From assembly GCA_023014335.1 (NCBI GenBank), contig JAECYW010000004.1:3100001-3164000 (forward strand): 64,000 nt of DNA. Direction: 5' to 3'. Of the stretch, positions 51,201 through 62,881 are shown piece after piece. The DNA is from Galerina marginata. Lineage: Eukaryota; Basidiomycota; Agaricomycetes; Agaricales; Galerinaceae. The translations under genes were made by a program, and so were the position numbers. Within the stretch, counting starts at the first letter, position 1. Each line of letters starts with the position of its first letter. Under the pieces are notes generated by a model. It did no database searches, was not told the origin of the DNA, and was given only the letters and a program-made list of their open reading frames with translations.

Positions 51201-51504
51201 AATCCCTACATCGGCCGGTAGTTTTGTCAGAATGGAAACAAGTTGCGCGTGATATCTATCGAGCTAGGTCAGCCTCCATTTGAAGTTTGAGTACAACCTC
51301 ACCTACTCACAGTAGAGAAGATTCCACCCGATTATCGTGCAGCACTCCACCGATCCCATCCTTTCTGAGATCCTGCCATGTCTTGATGTCTTCCTTGAAC
51401 TCGTCTGGATGCGCACCCCCTCGGTCAAATATATATTGGCGGGCTGCCTCCTTAATTCCAATAGGATAAGTCTTCTTAAACGGTATGGATAGGAGGTTAG
51501 GCAT
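48296..51504 (-). CDS. PalA/Rim20 family BRO1-domain protein
   Basis: Scaffold of the fungal ambient-pH (Pal/Rim) pathway, which joins ESCRT-III at endosomes and brings the Rim101/PacC factor to its protease. ATG 51504 starts 'MPNLLSIPFKKTYPIGIKEA', then 'EFKEDIKTWQDLRKDGIGGV', 'NRVESSLLY', 'HAQLVSILTKLPADIQLAIA', 'ASVLFNLAALYSQLGG' and 'YRESMVEYEASRSEFLLAMA': the BRO1 domain, residues 1 to about 370. The rest is the coiled-coil V domain ('RALRVKLEELDTLHRDRDQL', 'AASGFERLAEVTPDMFEDIS') and a short Pro-rich end ('PPKKVHPSPAASSVVARKPP', stop at 48296). It has a shorter Pro-rich tail than Bro1, favouring PalA/Rim20. Many introns; individual junctions in the middle were not all checked. Confidence 0.85.
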
Positions 51505-53134
51505 GCCAATAAACACAGTTGATGGTGGCCTCTTGGAAGACCAAGGAAGACGCGCTTTGAGGCTGTGCAGTGCACCGAATTCAATCAGCGACCACGTGAT
51601 AGGCAAGCCGTGTTTGGCATTGAATGGCGCCGTGTTGCCCATCGACCTTCCTCAGCGATCGTCATCTACTGCGATAATAAATTCTAGGCTATGAAAGAAA
51701 CCTGAGACTGTTTATTCTTGTGGAGGCGGGGGAGGGGCTCTTCTGCGGCTATTTATCAATGTGTATATATGTCGACTCTGTGAGAAGGTTTACCATACAT
51801 CTGGACTTCTCCTCGATCCTTATTCGAGGTTCAATTCCACGACTTTGGTTTTTTTATGATTCCTCCTATATAAGTATACTGTAATATTGGCCTTCTTGAC
51901 GCTCGAGGCGCGCAGCAGTGTTCATTTCCAAATATGAACACCTGTGATGGCCGAATCATGCCGATGCACATCTCGCGATCGCCTATTGATCAAGATGGAC
52001 CGACGCCAATTCCTTGACTGGAAACCTATTACCACTGAGCGCCTCCTGATGCTTCGTTACAGGTAAGCCTAACAGCAGTGGACGAAATGCGTTTATGCGA
52101 CATTTGATCCGTCGACGCATTCCAATTTCTCGACAAATGCGTGGATTTTGCGTTGATGTGACATGTGAACCTCTTACATTTTGGCAGATCCAAACATTCA
52201 CTGCAACGGCCACTGCAGAATGCCCCAGAATCTGAAACGTCGAAGGAATCTTTAGCCCCCCGCGGTGGGTTGTATCTGTTTAATTATTCTACTCCCGTCC
52301 ACTCATGGCTGCTGCCACATCTAGGCTCACTCCTCGATCATTACAGGGAAGCGCGCAATGCTGACGGCACTGCAGTTTAAATCACTCCACTTGATCAAGT
52401 TTACCGCTGCTCAGTGTACATGCGCTGGGACTTTCCCTTTCAAATCCGATCCATGGCTCGCGATTGACATATAAAAGGTTTCGGCTCCTACCGAATGAAG
52501 CCGAAAACTTTGCTTATTTAGCGAACTTCAAAGCCCAACCTGTGACGGTACATAGTCCCTTGTTCACTTTTGGGAAGAAATTCCGCGATCCAATTACGAG
52601 TCGTTCCGGAAGAGGCACGCCACAACTACTCATATATTCTGCCTGTCTCTAGTCCTTATCTCCGCCTCTTCCTAAATAGGTCTCTTCAAGGAAGGATGGT
52701 ACTGAGGACAATTGAACACTTTGACGGTAAGAATAGCCTCTACGGCTCTAATTTCGGCGCTGAACTAGTACTCGTCGGCTCACAGAAAACGATCTTCGGC
52801 GGTGTCTTCTCCTGGAAGAAACTTTTCTGTCTTTGTCAACTACGAGCCGTTTTCGTCCACCGATCCAGATCTTTACCTACACTGAATCAAATACTCTTCG
52901 TAACGAATCGGTCCAGTCGAAGATCTCGGCGTCGACATTTTCTGTCACACTCCATTTATTTTCGTTACCGTTCTTTAATAAAACAATATCATATACAGCT
53001 GGATATACCTGAATTCGGATTACACAGCGCTCCAAGATCCTATAAATTCTGAACGCAGAAGACGACCAAACCACAAGCCAAGCCCCAACTTGCTTACCTC
53101 CAACCCTCACTCTTCCTCTCAACTCCACATCGTC
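51505..53134. other. Divergent intergenic region
   Basis: About 1.6 kb between the PalA/Rim20 start and the Gly/Pro-rich gene. The 160-codon frame at 52570-53052 (plus) begins at TTG and has no domain. Both promoters must lie here. Confidence 0.5.
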
Positions 53135-53871
53135 ATGCCCATAGCCAACGACCCGTTCAATAAACCTCACCCTCCTCCCCCTCCTCCGGATCTTGGCGAC
53201 GGCCCCAACGTCCCCAAGGGAAACAAACGGACTACTTGCGCTGGCAATGCAGGTGACATAGATGATTCCAAGGCATTTCACTCATACACGCAGACGCTTC
53301 ACTACTGTTCTTCAGTACTGCGTGTCCAAAGCCATGACCCTCAGAAGCCAGACCACCGACGGGCTCTAGGAATAGCTCCAGGCGATCAAGGATCCAATCT
53401 CCCTGGTGCTCTCACATATTCTGGGCACGGTGGGCCCGGCGGCTATGGCGGCTACGGCCCTGGTTATGGTGGATATTTTGGTGGACCACCACCACCACAA
53501 GGGACTGTAGGACCGTATAGCGGAGGCGGCTCTCCACTCGTCCAACAAGTAAGCATCAACAACAAGCCTACCCAGGATGAAGTCGTTGACAATATTCTTC
53601 CTCAGTGGAGAGAGTTCTTTCAGAACCAGCCCGTCGAAGTCAACATTCAAGGAAACGGTTGGGTTGTCGGCGCTGTTGTAGCTGCGGTACATGCATTTCA
53701 GTCTGTGAGTGTTTTGGCTGCCTGGTTTTCAACACTCTAACTCCTCACCAGATCGGCAGCACAGTGAAGGTCAGATTTCGTAGACCTCAATATCGTCACC
53801 AGGAAGAAAGGGACTTCCCCAATGAACCCAACTATATCCGTCCACTCCCGACCCAAAATTCTATGCATTAA
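53135..53871 (+). CDS. Gly/Pro-rich protein of unknown function
   Basis: Two exons (53135-53704, 53752-53871) encode 229 residues. The start 'MPIANDPFNKPHPPPPPPDL' is Pro-rich. A Gly/Tyr-rich stretch follows ('GHGGPGGYGGYGPGYGGYFG'), then a more ordered part: 'QVSINNKPTQDEVVDNILPQ', 'WREFFQNQPVEVNIQGNGWV', 'VGAVVAAVHAF'. After the intron comes 'IGSTVKVRFRRPQYRHQEER' and a short Pro-rich end. The TCT|ATC junction is a clean gtgagt...ccag intron. I do not recognise a domain. Glycine-rich linker proteins and RNA-binding proteins share such composition, but no motif shows it. The start context and splice site make it a likely gene. Confidence 0.65.
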
Positions 53872-55714
53872 TTCCTGCTCTTTCGTAGTTCTGCACTCTT
53901 CAGCATTTTTCATCTCGATACTATACTTGTCTCCTTTGTTTAGTACTCCAAAGCCTAGACGTGTATCCTATCTTTAGTCTAGATTACTCATTTTTGTCGA
54001 TTCGTTTAATCGTACCCTCTTATCCGGTGTGAGAAGCTGTGCCTTTGAGTTCCAGCTCAACACCGTTGCAACTTTTTCCTATTATTCGGAGTGACGCGTA
54101 CATTTACATCTCGAAGGAGTCCCCACTTCTTGCCATGGATTGATCCCAACATCGAAGGCCGAACGGTTATTGTCCTCCCGAATTCACTGGCCCCGGTTGT
54201 GCGCTCTAACACCTTCACTTTGGTGCCTTATGGTTGCCAGGTGGTTAAAAATGTGATGCTCGCACCGGAACTTCAATTGGAGTTCGTTGGTAAGGAACTT
54301 TGCTCATGTTCCCTCCACCTCCCTCGAGGCATGTCGGAATTCAGTTTGGCGACAGATTTACTCTAAGATGAGGGTGTAAGGTTTGAACTCACGACTTACT
54401 CGGAGCCCACCTTCCATTTGGAATCTTCAGGCGTGGGTACCCTGCAAGGGCGACTCATGAATTCGGCCCCAAATATCTCGACTAGGCAATAGCATCGCGG
54501 GAGCCCACTTCATTCTGCGAAGCGATATAGCGCCCCAGGCTGACACAGCCAAGTCACGATCTCCAAAAGGACAAAACTTGAAAGCTACTCGCGGTGCCAT
54601 AACGTTGATGATCATCCACGTTTTTTTTATGTAACAGAAACGACGGAAGGGACGTGCGGCGCCTTTCATTGTGGTTCACGTTTGAGCAATGTTCCAAAGG
54701 TAGGATGTTATGGTCGCTCTAGCGCTTACAAAAGTGTTTAGCGAACAAAAACGTGGCAATTCAAACCCCGCGGCGTCTCCGGTTTCTTTTCTTGAGGCGC
54801 ACCGCGACATCTTGGTCTGTGGGGGGATTTCGAGCTCATTGTGAGGATAACTGACAGCGCAATCAAAAAGGGGGGCGTCCTGATGCTGCCATGATTTGCT
54901 ACAATGATCCGGAGCTTCTGACTTGTTTCGAGATCAAACGGTCACTTGGACGGGACGCATCCCGAGCCATAAAATAAAGCACGGGCGCCTAATCTGATGA
55001 GTACTCTAAACGACCGACAGAGCTGCCAGCCGTATAGGCATTTGTGGAATAGCTCAATTTAGTTTGTGCGACTAATGCGCCGTATTCAAAACTTCGACAT
55101 CTTTGGACGTTCTTGGTGGGTCGTAGTGATGCTGCGGTCTGCGGCGGAAGTGACAAGTAAGACTACTGGCGATAGTTCCAACAGCGCTGGTCGCTAAAAC
55201 AATTCGCACCGCAAAGGGAAAGGTCAATTCTTAAACGCCTTGATTTGAGGCGTGGCGATGGCTATACATGTAGAGTCGTATGTGTTTTTGTTGCCTACAT
55301 GCACCCATCGGTACAAGTAAACAAAGCGTCAGGGTAAATTTGGGATGATCAACACCCCTTGACGAACAATATCGATAGAATATTTAGCAGCCTCGGCCAC
55401 GAGCCTTGCATCGGGTACCCGGAGTCATGATCTCAGGGACAAATTGCTATCTGTGGTCTTGGGTATGCAAATTGTGTAAGTAAGTAAGGAATAATATGAT
55501 GTATATCGTGAAACGGGGGCAGCTTGGTAGTTATGCGAAATAATAACAAAGGGGGGAGATCTCCGCTCATGACGCTTGGCATATTATTGGGATCCTCGGC
55601 TCGAGGGTTAGCACTCCACCTTCGGTCGGACAATTCGATTTGAACATTTGGTTCCATCGTCCCTGTATTTACACGGTCGTTTTAAATTTGCCACGCGACA
55701 TGACGCAACATTAG

Positions 55715-55739
55715 GCCTTGTTGTTTGCAGCAACAAGGC
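55715..55739. repeat. Perfect 9-bp inverted repeat with 7-nt loop
   Basis: gccttgttg and caacaaggc face each other across tttgcag. It could be chance or a small element end. No role is known. Confidence 0.5.
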
Positions 55740-56659
55740 ATCTGCGTACCTTGAATCGACACGATCGTAAACTACCAGCATAACGCCCTTGATACTCCAA
55801 CTGGATTCTGCCAGCGCTCAGGGGACATGTCGGGATTAAGTGACACTTCGCAGGCGGGCTCTGCCTTCAATATGCGAATCCAGATTTAAAACGCTTCGTT
55901 GTTCGCTGCAAACCACCCGCGCTAACGGTGGCGGGGGGGTGCCTGGATTCATTGTACATATAATTCTACCCGAGCATTAACCCAACATATGTTCATAGGA
56001 CACCCTTTTAAATTAAGCATTGTCTGCAATGTTTTATATCCTCCGAGATCGCGGATTTGTTCTCCTTCATTTTATTTCGTCTCAGATCTTATAGACGAAA
56101 AATTTTGGGGGATGATAGTCACTGTGACACGCCCAAGAAGAGGTAAGGAAGATCATTCCAGTAAGTGCTATACATACCGATCACTGACGCTTGAATCTGA
56201 CTCTCGATGAGACAACTCCGCTAAAATGTTCAAGAATACCACAAATCGCGCACTAATAAAACAAGGTCCATATCGTTAGCCTAGTAATCGGGTGAAGAAT
56301 TAGGGAACAAATTGGAGATATTCCCATTGGTAGGAGGCTCCTATCATCATGGGATTATTTCAAGAACTTGTGGGATCAATCGCGAAGCGCCTTGTCTTCT
56401 AGTCGCTGACGTGGGGACAAGACCAAAAAGGCAAACCCGGTGATAAAAAACAGCTTCAGTGACAGATCGTCATTGTTGGAATGATTATATGGGCGGCAAT
56501 TCGAATCGACGAAGCTATTCCAAACACGTCTAAATGAAAGTAGATGTAAATCGAAAACTCAGGACAGATGGGTATGTGGCCTGCTGAAGCAGTTCATGAT
56601 TTGGAGCGGATGGCATTCAAGACTGGGGGATTCCGCAATTTCGGTTGTCTTCACACAAG

Positions 56660-56808
56660 AGTCAAATTAGACCCGTCCGATGGTAATGTAAAGAACGAGG
56701 ACTCGAAACGCCGCCTCCAAATTTTCATAAATTTGATTGATACCAGAAAAAGGTCGAAGTGGACAGATCCAATGGCCATGTGAAGAAAGGAGGACTGGAG
56801 ACGCGGCC
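56660..56808 (+). repeat. Degenerate direct repeat, about 92-bp period
   Basis: Two copies, 56660-56715 and 56752-56808, share blocks such as 'gac..(a/g)tcc(g/a)atgg', 'atgt(a/g)aagaa' and 'gaggact', with substitutions between. Copy 1 is in an open frame, copy 2 hits a stop. This looks like the remnant of a tandem-repeat unit. Confidence 0.5.
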
Positions 56809-59114
56809 TTTGATGTAGCCGAATACGAAATATAACTCAAAAAGCAACGGTTGACCGACGAATTACGGCGCCAAAGTGATCAAGGTAAGCAATGGAAATG
56901 CGGAAATGTGTAGTGGCCCGACTAGAGTGGCTAATGCATTCCGGCTAGATGGAGCCTGGAAGAGAAACATTCGATAACATTTTTATTGCGGGCATTGTCT
57001 CCTACAAATGGACGATGAGAATCCTTCGAAAAGGTATTTTCAAACTCGATTTTGATTGGCCGGTCAAAAGATAATCACAAAGTACTCGGCGTCCGTTCCA
57101 AAACAAATTCACTGCCCGCAGCGTTCTTTGATTACTAGGAGCTACAACGTCCCACAATCAAACAAGCTGTGAAAGCAGGTGGTGCAGATGTCAACGTGTA
57201 TGTGGCCGACTGCGACCGTCAGTTGACTGGAGTTAAGATTGAGTGAAAATTTAGACCAGACAAGTTTACCAATACCCGTCAGTGGTAACCAAATGGACCA
57301 CGACTTCAACGTGTGCATAGAGTACGAGTTCCGTGCGGTGCGCCAGAGATAGTCAGTGCTGTTCAGCTGCCATACGAAGATGGGGAAGGAGACTATCGAC
57401 CTCGGTACTGCCGACCAGGTCGGTGAGTAATTCCGGAAAGCGTCGAAATTCGAATCGAAGCGCTTGTTTGAAACAGACAAACCCTAATTTATAATGAATT
57501 CAAAATCAGAGTGACGAACCCGAATCAAGAACCAGAGAACGAGCCAGCGAAGTTGAATTTTTTTTTTCGGCGGTGGTAAGAAGGGGCTCCAGTTACGATT
57601 CGATTGAATGGTTGCATTTCCAGCAGCCAGTAACCTGAGTATTTCCGGAGGTGTTAGGTTCCGTTCGGTTGGTTGTTTATTCGGGATGAAATGGGTTGTT
57701 CCGGATTCCGGTCTGTATAGTTCGAGAATGCAGAAATCCCCGAAGCCCACAAAGATCCATGATGCTGTCCAGAAGTAGCAGGCTGGAAGACACGAGAATC
57801 CACGTAGGTGCTGTGAGAACCAGCAAAAAAAAGCAGTCATGATTTGAAAAAGGGCGTCACAACATTTATGCCGACATGGGGCTCTGCATCGTGGTGCAAT
57901 GAAGATTGTATCAGATACCAATGGACCAAAGGCCGATTTTACGTGGTTGCTAGCTCATTGGTGAACTAAGCAAAGAGCACATTGTCTCTGGAAACCCGCA
58001 AAGGGAATTTTCTACAATGGGATACTTCAACAGCGGGCGGCATATCGCGGGGGTACAAAGTTAACACTGCAAGCCTGGTAGAAGTGTTAGAGGGATAAGT
58101 CGATTCCACCGAGGATGAAAAGCCATGAAAAGTTACACAAAGTCCCGGTATTTGGCCAGCTCGAGAATATCGCTGTGGGGGGAGGAGGCAAGAAGAAACT
58201 TTCATGAAACTGCCGCGTCGCCTGAAACTGGGATGTCAGACGTAATTATAAGCTTTTGGACACGCACTGGCTGTACTTACGTGAGTGTAATCTTGTTGGA
58301 GCGAGAGCGGAAAAGGACGGATTGGGCCAATTCTTTGAACGAAAATAGGTGACAGAAATTGCATGTCCTGCCAGTACTGTCGGACAAGTCGGTGACATTC
58401 CATCCAAGGAAAGATAAGATTGAAAGCAGAGCCTCCTTTGATGCTGATCGGTTGTCGAGTTACAGAAAGACAAAAGGAAGCAGTGATGTCAGAGCCCAAA
58501 ACAATACGAATGAGTAGTATTTTCGTCCATCGCGCAGTGTTCGTTGCGAAGTTGTGGTGTGTAGTCGCCTTGAGTCACGCGATGGCAGCGAGGATGATCA
58601 TTCCAACAACATTCAAAGTTGAAGCACTGAAATGGCGGTGACATATCAGAATAGAGCCAGAGCTGAACAGCAGAAGTTGCTATGCAGTTTCAACAGCGTG
58701 GATTCGCCGTGGAAGAGCTACTCCTCCAACTTGTGAGAATCGACGCTTCCCCTGAGATGAAGGTGACTCCAGGTTAGAATGGCCATCCAGGAGGCCAGAT
58801 GTTCTCGCACGACGGCCAGCGACGTCGTAGAGTACATTTAATAAAATAAATTAGCGGGCAAGGTAATGCCGGTGTTGGTGTGGGCAGGGGTGTGGCTGTG
58901 CAGTGTTCCGATTCTTGTCCATCCATCTGAGACTCCCTTTGCCACCGTCCACATCGATACCCTCCCGACCACCTCAGTCCCCTTCCCCGCCGCGTCCCAC
59001 AAAACCCTAGCGCTGGTCTCGTTTTAGGTCAATCTACCTCGCAGCGCACCTTCTTTCCCAGTGCTTCAACAGTGTATCTCGTTGCCATAACCAGAACATT
59101 ACAATCGCCACATA

Positions 59115-61943
59115 ATGTCATATCCAGAACAACCCCCGTCGCCCGGAATGTCGTCGCCCCGCCGTCTCACGAACAGGAATACCAACCGGTATAGCGTCAC
59201 GGCCCTTTTTAGCATGGCGGCAGAGCAGGATGTTGAGGTTGAGGATGATTTGGCGCGAGGTTAGTCTTTTCAGTGGCTCTTGTATTCCAGATTTCATGAC
59301 GAATCACACAATACAGCACAAAAACGTCTGCGCGATCTCAAGGGGAAGATTTCAGCTCAGTCGAAGAAGAACTTTGTTCTGGAACGAGATGTGCGCTACC
59401 TCGACTCACGGATTGCTTTGCTCATTCAGAACAGGATGGCCTTGGACGAAGTAAGTCTCTCATTGTCCTTTTATCTCGGTCGACTGTTGCTCAACATCGC
59501 CGGTTAGCAACGTGAGGTGGAACGAACTCTAGAAGAAGTTGATCCCACAGAAGGTCACTACCCAGACGACCGTAAAATCCAACAATACTCCAACCTGTTC
59601 TTCCTTCTTCAGTCGGAGCCCCGGCATATCGCTGCCCTCTGTCGCCTTGTATCATTGTCCGAAATCGACACCCTCCTCCAAACTGTTATGTTCACGCTTT
59701 ACGGAAACCAATACGAAAGCAGAGAAGAGCACCTTCTCCTCACGATGTTTCAGAGCGTACTCTCCGCTCAATTCGAGACTGCAACCGAGTTCGGCTCTCT
59801 CCTTCGCGCTAATACCCCTGTTTCTCGCATGATGACGACCTATACCCGCCGTGGCCCAGGACAGAGCTACCTAAAGAGCGTCCTTGCTGAACGTATCAAC
59901 AGTTTAATTGAACACAAGGACCTTAATCTCGAAATTAATCCCGTCAAGGTAATTTCCCATTCCTACCGCTCCGTGACCGTTGCTCATTCATGATTGTCAT
60001 CAGGTTTACGAACAAATGATTAACCAAATTGAGGAAGAAACAGGGTCCCTTCCGTCTAATTTACCCAGAGGAGTAGCACCAGAGATTGCGGCGGAGAACC
60101 CTGACGTCCTGGCAATCATCGCGCCTCGTCTGACCATGCTCATGGAGATTGCCAACAGCTTTTTGTTGACCATTATCGAAAGCATGGAAAGCGTTCCGTA
60201 CGGGATTCGGTGGATCTGTAAACAGATTCGCAGTCTGACAAGAGTATGTTCTGCGTTTTAATAATAATGACCGAACACTCATCCTGCAATAGCGCAAGTA
60301 TCCAGAAGCCACTGATTACGCTATTTGCTCCCTTATCGGCGGGTTCTTCTTCCTACGCTTCATCAACCCTGCAATAGTCACGCCACAAGCTTATATGCTT
60401 GTGGAGGGTGTACCCGCAAAGCATCCTCGTCGAACGCTCACCTTGGTTTGTTGACTATTTTATCGCCTCCATTTACCCGCTCATCCTCTTGTAGATCGCG
60501 AAGATGTTGCAAAACTTGGCGAACAAACCCTCGTACGCGAAAGAGGCCTACATGATGACTCTTAACCCTTTCGTTGAGAATAACAAGGCTCGCATCAACC
60601 AGTTCCTTAACAACCTCTGTGAAGTTGGTGATTTCTATGATACCCTAGAGGTTTGTCCGAAATTTCAATCATTAGTCCGATATTGACAACAGTCTTTAGA
60701 TGGATCAATACATGGCCCTCTCCAAAAAGGATCTTATGATTCATATCACGTTAAATGAATTGTATAATACCCATTCCTTGATTCTTCAACACGTCGAAAC
60801 ACTGGTATGCCTTTTCCATTAATGTTATACACCAAGCTAAATATCTCTCTAGTCACCAAACGACAAACAACACCTGCGCATCCTTACCGACGAGCTGGGC
60901 CCAGCGCCTGCTCAAGTACCGCGCAAGGAGAATCGGACGATCGAGCTCAACTTGTACAGTCGATGGGAGACGCCCGTGCACGATATCCAGAGCGCGCTTA
61001 TGGATTCAGTGTCATCGAGCGACATGCTGTACATGGAGACCAAGTCTATTTTCGTGCAGCTGGTACGTTCTCTACCCCACGCTGCCGAGAAGCGACCGTA
61101 CAATCTAGCCGCAATCGCCGAGCGAGCGGCAACGACGAAAGATGCGGTGCTCGTGCGCAAGGGTATCAAGGTGAAGGAGATGCTGCGGGAGCTGGAGGAG
61201 CAGAAGATCGTGGAGGCGTCTGACGGATACAGGCTGATGCAAGAAGAGGTAGCGGCAGAGCTTGTGCACCTGGGCAATCTCCGGGAGAAGGTCGTGCTGG
61301 AGACCAAGAGCTTGGAGGCGGTGTATAAGACGATATGTGATCACAACAATTACATGCGGTCGCAGCTGGAGCAGTACAAGGCATACCTCCAGAATGTGCG
61401 GCTGACGGCGTCGAAGGATAAGGGCAGCACGACGGGGGTTGGAGTGGTTACTGTTGGAGGGAAGGAGAAGAAACCGACGAAGGCTGTGGTACTCGGCCCG
61501 TATCGGTTCACGCATGCGCAGCTGGAGAAGGAGGGGATTATTGTGGAGAGTAATGTGCCTGATAATCGGTGGGTTTTTGTCTTTTCATTCTGAGCCGTCT
61601 CGTTTACCCCGGATGACGCGTGCTAATAACGTGGTTTTTTTTTGGCTTTAGGCGACCGAATATCTACTTCAACATCACGTCACCGACGCCCGGGACGTTC
61701 ATCATCGCGCTGCACTACAAAGGCCGCGAAAAGGCTATCCTGGAGATGGATCTAAAGATCGATGACTTGTTGGAGAAAGTGCGTCTTAATTCCATTCTGC
61801 CATGTTGTGGATGACATACATACTAACACCTTGTTCGGTACTTGCAGCAAAAAGACAACAAGCACCTGCTGGACTTGGAGTACGTCCAATTGAACGTGCC
61901 AAAGGTGCTGGGTTTGTTGAAGAAAGTGTTTGCGAAGCGATGA
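59115..61943 (+). CDS. Ras GTPase-activating protein, Gap1/IQGAP-related type
   Basis: Negative regulator of Ras. ATG 59115 begins '[20 protein letters not shown]', followed by a coiled coil ('[20 protein letters not shown]'). The RasGAP domain contains '[20 protein letters not shown]', the arginine-finger region '[19 protein letters not shown]', '[20 protein letters not shown]' and the FLR motif '[17 protein letters not shown]'. A RasGAP C-terminal domain follows ('[20 protein letters not shown]', '[20 protein letters not shown]', '[20 protein letters not shown]'). It ends '...KKVFAKR' at TGA 61941-61943. Calponin-homology and IQ motifs are absent, so it is of the short S. pombe Gap1 type rather than full IQGAP. 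Several short introns keep frame. Strong call. Confidence 0.92.
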
Positions 61944-62881
61944 TTTCGATGATCTGATGATACCACCGTGCCCTTTCTTGGTTATGGTTCTTGTACTTTC
62001 CCTAGTGTTTGATTTCTTTTCTTTTGACTTTTATTCCTTCTTACTTATTTACTACGGCGCTACCTTCTTATTTCTATTACGATTGCGTCCCCAACGTCGT
62101 TCCCCTCCCCTTTTCTTCCTTACTCCTGTGCTTGTGTCTCAGGCGAGACCACTTGTTCGTTGTTCGTTCATATTACCCGCTTTTACGCACCACGCACGTT
62201 TACGTCCTACGTCTTTATATTTACATTCGTCTCCCCGTTTACCGTCTTCCTCCTCGTCTCTCTCCTCGCCTCTCTCGCCATATCGGATGTATCAAATTCA
62301 ACACCTGTACCATGCGCCCAAGCCCAAGGCTAAAATCCCCATCTGTTGTGTCTCTGTCTCCAACTGTTTCTTTACTAAATTACATACAGTATGTCAGTGG
62401 GTTTGAGGATATATTGTTTCGCTATCATGATAGAAATCATTTTTTGTAATGATGTGTTCTGAGTCAGTTTTTGCCTGCTTAGCCTTCGGCGCTGTTCGTC
62501 GTGGTGCTGCTTGCTACTCCCAACCAACAGTTTTGAGGCTCAAGAATAGCTTGATGGTTGTTCCCCAAAAGGAAAACGGCAAGGAATGGGAATAACTTTT
62601 CGGCTGCGCTAAATGAGCCAAGCGCGGGCGGAACTGTCCTTCTCAAACTTCCATCCTGCCATTACGGCCTAACAAGTCCTTTCTTTATCTTTGTTTCGTT
62701 CTTCGCTCTCCACCTTTCTTTCCATAATTATCCTTTGCAAAAGTCGCTCGCACCCCACGAAGAGCTCCATTTTCTCACCTGACTTCAACAAACTTAGCCG
62801 CACCAACGACCTTGTTAATGTCTCGCAACGTTTAATCAGGCATTATACTCCTCAGTAAAGAGCTTCCACCACCTGCAGGCA
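61944..62881. other. Intergenic: pyrimidine-rich 3' flank and protease promoter
   Basis: 61944-62300 is strongly T/C-rich on the plus strand, likely RasGAP 3' UTR. Long Ser/Leu/Phe open frames here are by-products of that composition. The remainder is the upstream region of the protease. Confidence 0.5.

Larger units (their letters stand above)
53872..59114. other. Large gene-free region
   Basis: About 5.2 kb, the longest stretch without a supported gene. Frames are short or start at non-ATG codons (for example 57484-57921, minus). It holds a degenerate direct repeat (56660-56808) and a small hairpin (55715-55739). No transposase, reverse transcriptase or terminal repeat was recognised. The right end is the RasGAP promoter. 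Confidence 0.5.

Noticed and set aside
57484..57921. 145-codon minus-strand frame in the gene-free region
   Set aside because: Starts at a non-ATG codon and shows no recognised content.
61930..62449. Plus-strand frames of about 150 codons after the RasGAP gene
   Set aside because: They lie in a T/C-rich 3' flank that encodes Ser/Leu/Phe by composition, with no domain.
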